Shown here: piece by piece, positions 60,730 to 64,000 of the stretch
Position numbering within the stretch: position 1 is the first letter of the stretch
Layout: every line of letters starts with the position of its first letter
Assembly (NCBI RefSeq): GCF_003932755.1
Contig: NZ_CP024202.1
Span: forward strand, 2,604,001-2,668,000
Reading direction: 5' to 3'
Source: Methylomicrobium sp. wino1
GTDB lineage: Bacteria > Pseudomonadota > Gammaproteobacteria > Methylococcales > Methylomonadaceae
DNA length: 64,000 nt
Program-made: the position numbers and the translations under genes
The notes under the pieces: model-generated
The model's input: the letters and a program-made list of their open reading frames with translations, nothing else
Told to the model about the DNA's origin: nothing
The model's database searches: none

Positions 60730-60748
60730 ATAAATAATGCTATATACT
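60721..60748 (+). promoter_or_regulatory. csy1 operon promoter
   Basis: TTACAT (60721-60726), a 16-bp spacer and TATACT (60743-60748), giving a start near 60755. The -35 box lies within the predicted Csy target site. An AAGGAG ribosome-binding site follows at 60767-60772. Confidence 0.6.
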
Positions 60749-60781
60749 ACTTGCGACAGTTTAGAAAAGGAGCATTAAAAA

Positions 60782-62071
60782 ATGACTCATCCACTGATAC
60801 AAAACTTTCTCACCATTCAAAAACAGGAATGGCTGGTAAAAGAACTTAAACCCGGAATGTCCGATAACAAAAAGGAGAATCTGAACACAACTGCCAACGA
60901 ACTATATACAACCGCCTCTCTGGAACGGGCTATCAAAAACCTGGCTGAAAACAAAAACATCAGCAATCTGAATTTTGCAACTCATCTTGCAAAATTCAGC
61001 AATCCCAGCATCAAAATGGCTGGCATTATTTACCAAGCTCCCCTCGATAACGATGGTTTGTTACGCACTGGTAATGTTCACCAACCAGGCTTTGACATAT
61101 TCAGTAACTCGGGTGCAAGCGACCACACCAAAGAGCTGATTTATGTTTATGAATTTTTAACCACCTACCATGACGATAAAATGCTGATTGAGCATTTGCA
61201 AGCACCTGATGCCCTATCTAACCAGACCCTTCACCATATTTTTGGCGACTTGAATATTACAGGTAATGATTTCGCAGCCATCCGCGAACGCTTATTGTTG
61301 ATGATTGACTACGCACCAGCCCACAAAACCAGCGAAGCGATTAAACAAATCTATTTTCCAGTTAAAGATGAATATCACCTACTTTCAATCGTGTACCCTT
61401 CTGCACAAATGAGTGAATTGAGAAAGCGCATTACCCATCTGCAATTCAGCGACTCAGCCAAACAAGCAAAGAAAGACCGTAAAGAAAATAAATATAATCC
61501 GGAACCGATTGCCGATCTGTATAACCTGACTAAAATCGGTTTTGGTGGGGCCAATAAACAAAATATCAGTGTTTTAAATAACAAGCATGGTGGTGATTTT
61601 TTTCTGCTGCCCTGTCTGCCGCCAACACTCAAAAAACGCCGTATTCAACCGCCCAAACAGAACTTTTTCACCGATAGTTTATACGCCAATAATTACCAAG
61701 AAGAATTTAAAAAATTACATACCTTATTTTCTGATAACGACACACTTATCATCAAAAACCAGCGACGCTATTGGATAAAGCACATTCTTTATCAAGTTGT
61801 CGAAAAAATCTGGCAAATACGCATCATAGAAGGTGGCTGGTCAGCATCTGAAACCTATCAGCGCTTAAAACCCTATCAAAAAACCTGGCTGGATCAAGCA
61901 CAACGCGAGAATAGACAAAACATTGATTTTGATCTCATCAGAAAAGATTGTGCCAATTGGTTGGTAGCGGCCTATAACACAACCGCTGATAACAATACCA
62001 CTCGTCTAGGAGATGACCATAAACCCGATATCGAAAAAATCATTGATGAAATGCAGGAGGCGTTGCAATGA
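60782..62071 (+). CDS. csy1: Type I-F effector large subunit Csy1 (Cas8f)
   Basis: A 429-residue Cas8f that, with Csy2, holds the 5' handle of the crRNA and reads the CC PAM. It is recognised from its place, size and sequence: an N-terminal helical region (NFLTIQKQEWLVKELKPGMS), a mid segment with HLAKFSNPSIKMAGIIYQAP, the SIVYPSAQMSELRKRITHLQFSDSAKQAKKDRKENKYN stretch and the conserved IGFGGANKQNISVLNNKHGGDFFLLPCLPP motif. A good ribosome-binding site precedes the ATG. Composition is A/T-rich (47 G/C in 120 bases at 60781-60900), unlike cas1. It heads the effector operon and overlaps csy2 by 4 bases. Confidence 0.95.
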   Translation: MTHPLIQNFLTIQKQEWLVKELKPGMSDNKKENLNTTANELYTTASLERAIKNLAENKNISNLNFATHLAKFSNPSIKMAGIIYQAPLDNDGLLRTGNVHQPGFDIFSNSGASDHTKELIYVYEFLTTYHDDKMLIEHLQAPDALSNQTLHHIFGDLNITGNDFAAIRERLLLMIDYAPAHKTSEAIKQIYFPVKDEYHLLSIVYPSAQMSELRKRITHLQFSDSAKQAKKDRKENKYNPEPIADLYNLTKIGFGGANKQNISVLNNKHGGDFFLLPCLPPTLKKRRIQPPKQNFFTDSLYANNYQEEFKKLHTLFSDNDTLIIKNQRRYWIKHILYQVVEKIWQIRIIEGGWSASETYQRLKPYQKTWLDQAQRENRQNIDFDLIRKDCANWLVAAYNTTADNNTTRLGDDHKPDIEKIIDEMQEALQ

Positions 62072-62982
62072 AAAAATTACTGATTCTGTCACGTTTAAAA
62101 ATCCATAATGCCAATGCCTTATCCAGCCCTTATACCCTCGGTTTTCCAGCAATAACCGCTTGGTTAGGATTTGCCCATGCACTACAACGACGATTAAATG
62201 AAGCTAACGAAGATTTTGAAGATCTGCAATTTAACAGCATCGCGGTGGTGTGCCATGAATTTAATTTACAAACCTACAAAGGTGAAAGTGATTTTAACTA
62301 TTCCATCATATCCACCAGCAATCCTTTAAAAAAAGATGGCAAACGCCCTTCTACGATAGAGGAAGCCCGTTGCCACCTTAAGGTCTCGTTGGTCATTGAA
62401 TATTCAGGTATTGACCAGGATGAGGCGCTGGAAATGAAAGAAGCTCTTCCAGCATTGCTGCATCGAATGAAAATTGCATCGGGCGATCTCATGAACGTAA
62501 GCTTCAAGCCTGAATTAATAAAAATAACCAATCAGCAAGAAACCAAACGGCTGATGTCCAAACTAATGCCGGGCTATACGTTAGTAGAAAGACGCGACTT
62601 GATGATCGAGGCAATGCAAAATGAAAACCTTGATGGCATGGATGCTCTGCTGGCGTATTTAAGCATTAACTCTCACTGTCAGGAGCAGGAAAATACAGAG
62701 GATGAAAAAGCAAAAGTCGAATGGAAACAATCGCGCAAGCATTCGGGATGGCTTGTTCCAATTGCCACAGGTTTTCAAGGGATTAGTGAACCGTCCACTG
62801 TCGAAAATCAACGCCATACAGCCTATCCACACCGGTTCGCTGAAACTGTTGTGACCTTAGGTGAATTCATAATGCCGACTCGCGTAGATCAGCTTGACAA
62901 CATTCTCTGGCATTACGCCGATGTCAGCAATAATTTATATCTTTGCCAACAAAATCAACCCTATCAAAACGAACAGGAGTAA
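62068..62982 (+). CDS. csy2: Type I-F effector subunit Csy2 (Cas5f)
   Basis: A 304-residue Cas5f that pairs with Csy1 at the 5' end of the crRNA. The N-terminus KKLLILSRLKIHNANALSSPYTLGFPAITAWLGFAHALQRRL is characteristic of Csy2, as is the C-terminal GWLVPIATGFQGISEPSTVENQR followed by the HRFAETVVTLGEFIMPTRVDQLDNILWHY segment. The ATG overlaps the csy1 stop and the stop lies 4 bases before csy3. Its A/T-rich codon use matches csy1 and csy3. Confidence 0.95.
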   Translation: MKKLLILSRLKIHNANALSSPYTLGFPAITAWLGFAHALQRRLNEANEDFEDLQFNSIAVVCHEFNLQTYKGESDFNYSIISTSNPLKKDGKRPSTIEEARCHLKVSLVIEYSGIDQDEALEMKEALPALLHRMKIASGDLMNVSFKPELIKITNQQETKRLMSKLMPGYTLVERRDLMIEAMQNENLDGMDALLAYLSINSHCQEQENTEDEKAKVEWKQSRKHSGWLVPIATGFQGISEPSTVENQRHTAYPHRFAETVVTLGEFIMPTRVDQLDNILWHYADVSNNLYLCQQNQPYQNEQE

Positions 62983-62986
62983 TTCC

Positions 62987-64000
62987 ATGAAAAAAACCAA
63001 AGAAAATACCCCATCCGTATTAGCCTTTGAGAAAAAATTAGTCCCTTCTGATGGCTTTATGTTTGGTACGGCCTGGGAAAATCGTCATGAAGAAGCAACC
63101 CCTCTGACGTTAATTGAAAAATCAGTCCGCGGGGTAATTTCGAACAGGCTAAAACCTACTCAGGATGCCGATGAAGAGACCAAAAAGGCGAATCTTCAAG
63201 CGGTTGATAATTGTGCGCTGAAAGCGGACCAAGATACTTTAAAACTCAATTTCACGTTAAAAGTATTAAGTGGTGTAGAAACTCCATCCGCCTGTGATAA
63301 TAGAATTTTTAAAGACAGCTATATCTCGGTTGCTAAACGCTATATTGAAAAAGAAGGCTTCACCGCATTGGCCAAGCGTTATGCGATTAATATCGCCAAT
63401 GGTCGATTTTTATGGCGAAATCGAGTTGGTGTGGAAGCATTGGAAATTGAAGTCAAAACAATAGGAGAAGAATCAACAAGCTGGACTTTTGATGCTAATG
63501 ACAATATACAGCTTAATGACTTTACTATTGAAAATGACAAAATCAATGCACTGGCTAATGAGATTGCCTTGGCATTATCCGGTAAAAAAGACTATTTATT
63601 GCTCGATATTACTGCGTATGCCAAAGTTGGCAAAGCGCAGGATGTTTACCCCAGCGAAGAAATGGTATTGGATAAGAACAACAGCCAGAGCAAAAAAAGC
63701 AAAATTCTTTACCATGTGAATAAACAAGCCGCCATACACTCACAAAAAATCGGCAATGCCCTTCGGACTATTGATACCTGGTATCCTGATTTTTCCGAAA
63801 ATAACAACAAGCCGATTGCGATTGAAACCTATGGTTCGGTCACAAATTTAGGTGTTGCTTATCGCAAAGATAAAAAAGTTAATTTTTACACCCTATTCGA
63901 CTTATATGCACGCGATGAACCATTGTCGAGTAAAGACGATGAACATTATGTCATGGCGGTTTTGGTACGTGGCGGTGTGTTTGGGGAAAGCACAAAATGA
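62987..64000 (+). CDS. csy3: Type I-F effector backbone subunit Csy3 (Cas7f)
   Basis: A 337-residue Cas7f, several copies of which line the crRNA spacer, each bending out every sixth base. The N-terminus NTPSVLAFEKKLVPSDGFMFGTAWENR and the segments LKVLSGVETPSACDNRIFKDSYI and NGRFLWRNRVGVEALEIEV are typical. The start at 62987 has CAGGAG upstream; a longer frame would overlap csy2. The stop TGA is the last codon of the window, so the gene is complete. csy4 (cas6f) and the main CRISPR array are expected immediately downstream, outside the window. Confidence 0.95.
   Translation: MKKTKENTPSVLAFEKKLVPSDGFMFGTAWENRHEEATPLTLIEKSVRGVISNRLKPTQDADEETKKANLQAVDNCALKADQDTLKLNFTLKVLSGVETPSACDNRIFKDSYISVAKRYIEKEGFTALAKRYAINIANGRFLWRNRVGVEALEIEVKTIGEESTSWTFDANDNIQLNDFTIENDKINALANEIALALSGKKDYLLLDITAYAKVGKAQDVYPSEEMVLDKNNSQSKKSKILYHVNKQAAIHSQKIGNALRTIDTWYPDFSENNNKPIAIETYGSVTNLGVAYRKDKKVNFYTLFDLYARDEPLSSKDDEHYVMAVLVRGGVFGESTK

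Overview
The window reads as chromosomal DNA of a gammaproteobacterial methanotroph, most likely Methylococcales (Methylomicrobium/Methylotuvimicrobium-like). The support is indirect: ABC-transporter genes of the type that accompany PQQ-dependent alcohol dehydrogenases, a two-subunit pyruvate carboxylase, a bacteriohemerythrin, an aa3 oxidase cluster, and gammaproteobacterial gene order (bioB-F-H-C-D, ftsY-E-X-rpoH). No methane monooxygenase or rRNA gene is present, so the assignment is an inference.

Layout. 0-5 kb: a heme-peroxidase island (two catalase-like proteins, a DyP-type peroxidase, two unrecognised membrane-associated proteins). 5-12.5 kb: an RND pump (adaptor and permease), a lipoprotein hydrolase and a TolC channel. 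12.7-26.8 kb: pta, tsaC, pycB, pycA, glnS, a probable small RNA, a Na/Pi cotransporter, MOSC and PilZ proteins. 27-32 kb: PQQ-associated ABC system ending in rfbB. 32.4-35.1 kb: a Sel1/J-domain/ATPase operon. 35-41 kb: comF, the biotin operon and hemerythrin. 41.6-48.5 kb: cytochrome c oxidase and its assembly factors, including a 32-residue gene between coxA and ctaG. 48.5-53.2 kb: an apparent CtaA-FtsY fusion gene, ftsE, ftsX, and rpoH behind a perfect CIRCE operator. 53.7-64 kb: tag, a WYL regulator and a type I-F CRISPR-Cas locus (cas1, an antisense vapBC pair, cas2-3, csy1, csy2, csy3); csy4 and the array would lie beyond the right edge.

The most striking signal is in the 175-bp gap between cas2-3 and csy1. 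Two degenerate type I-F repeats on the minus strand flank a 20-nt spacer. That spacer matches the csy1 promoter beside a CC PAM at 17 of 20 positions, and the three mismatches fall at positions 6, 12 and 18, the bases that type I crRNAs flip out of the duplex. This predicts an RNA that directs the Csy complex to repress its own operon. A second site with the same PAM and a full seed match lies on the RNA's own promoter.

Intergenic regions carry several families of short repeats that look like non-autonomous mobile elements: A (about 285 bp, three copies), C, D (about 180 bp, three copies), and the nested elements E and F. One D copy lies inside the biotin operon and supplies the end of bioF. 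One E insertion has a 5-bp target duplication that can be checked against an empty copy in the same window.
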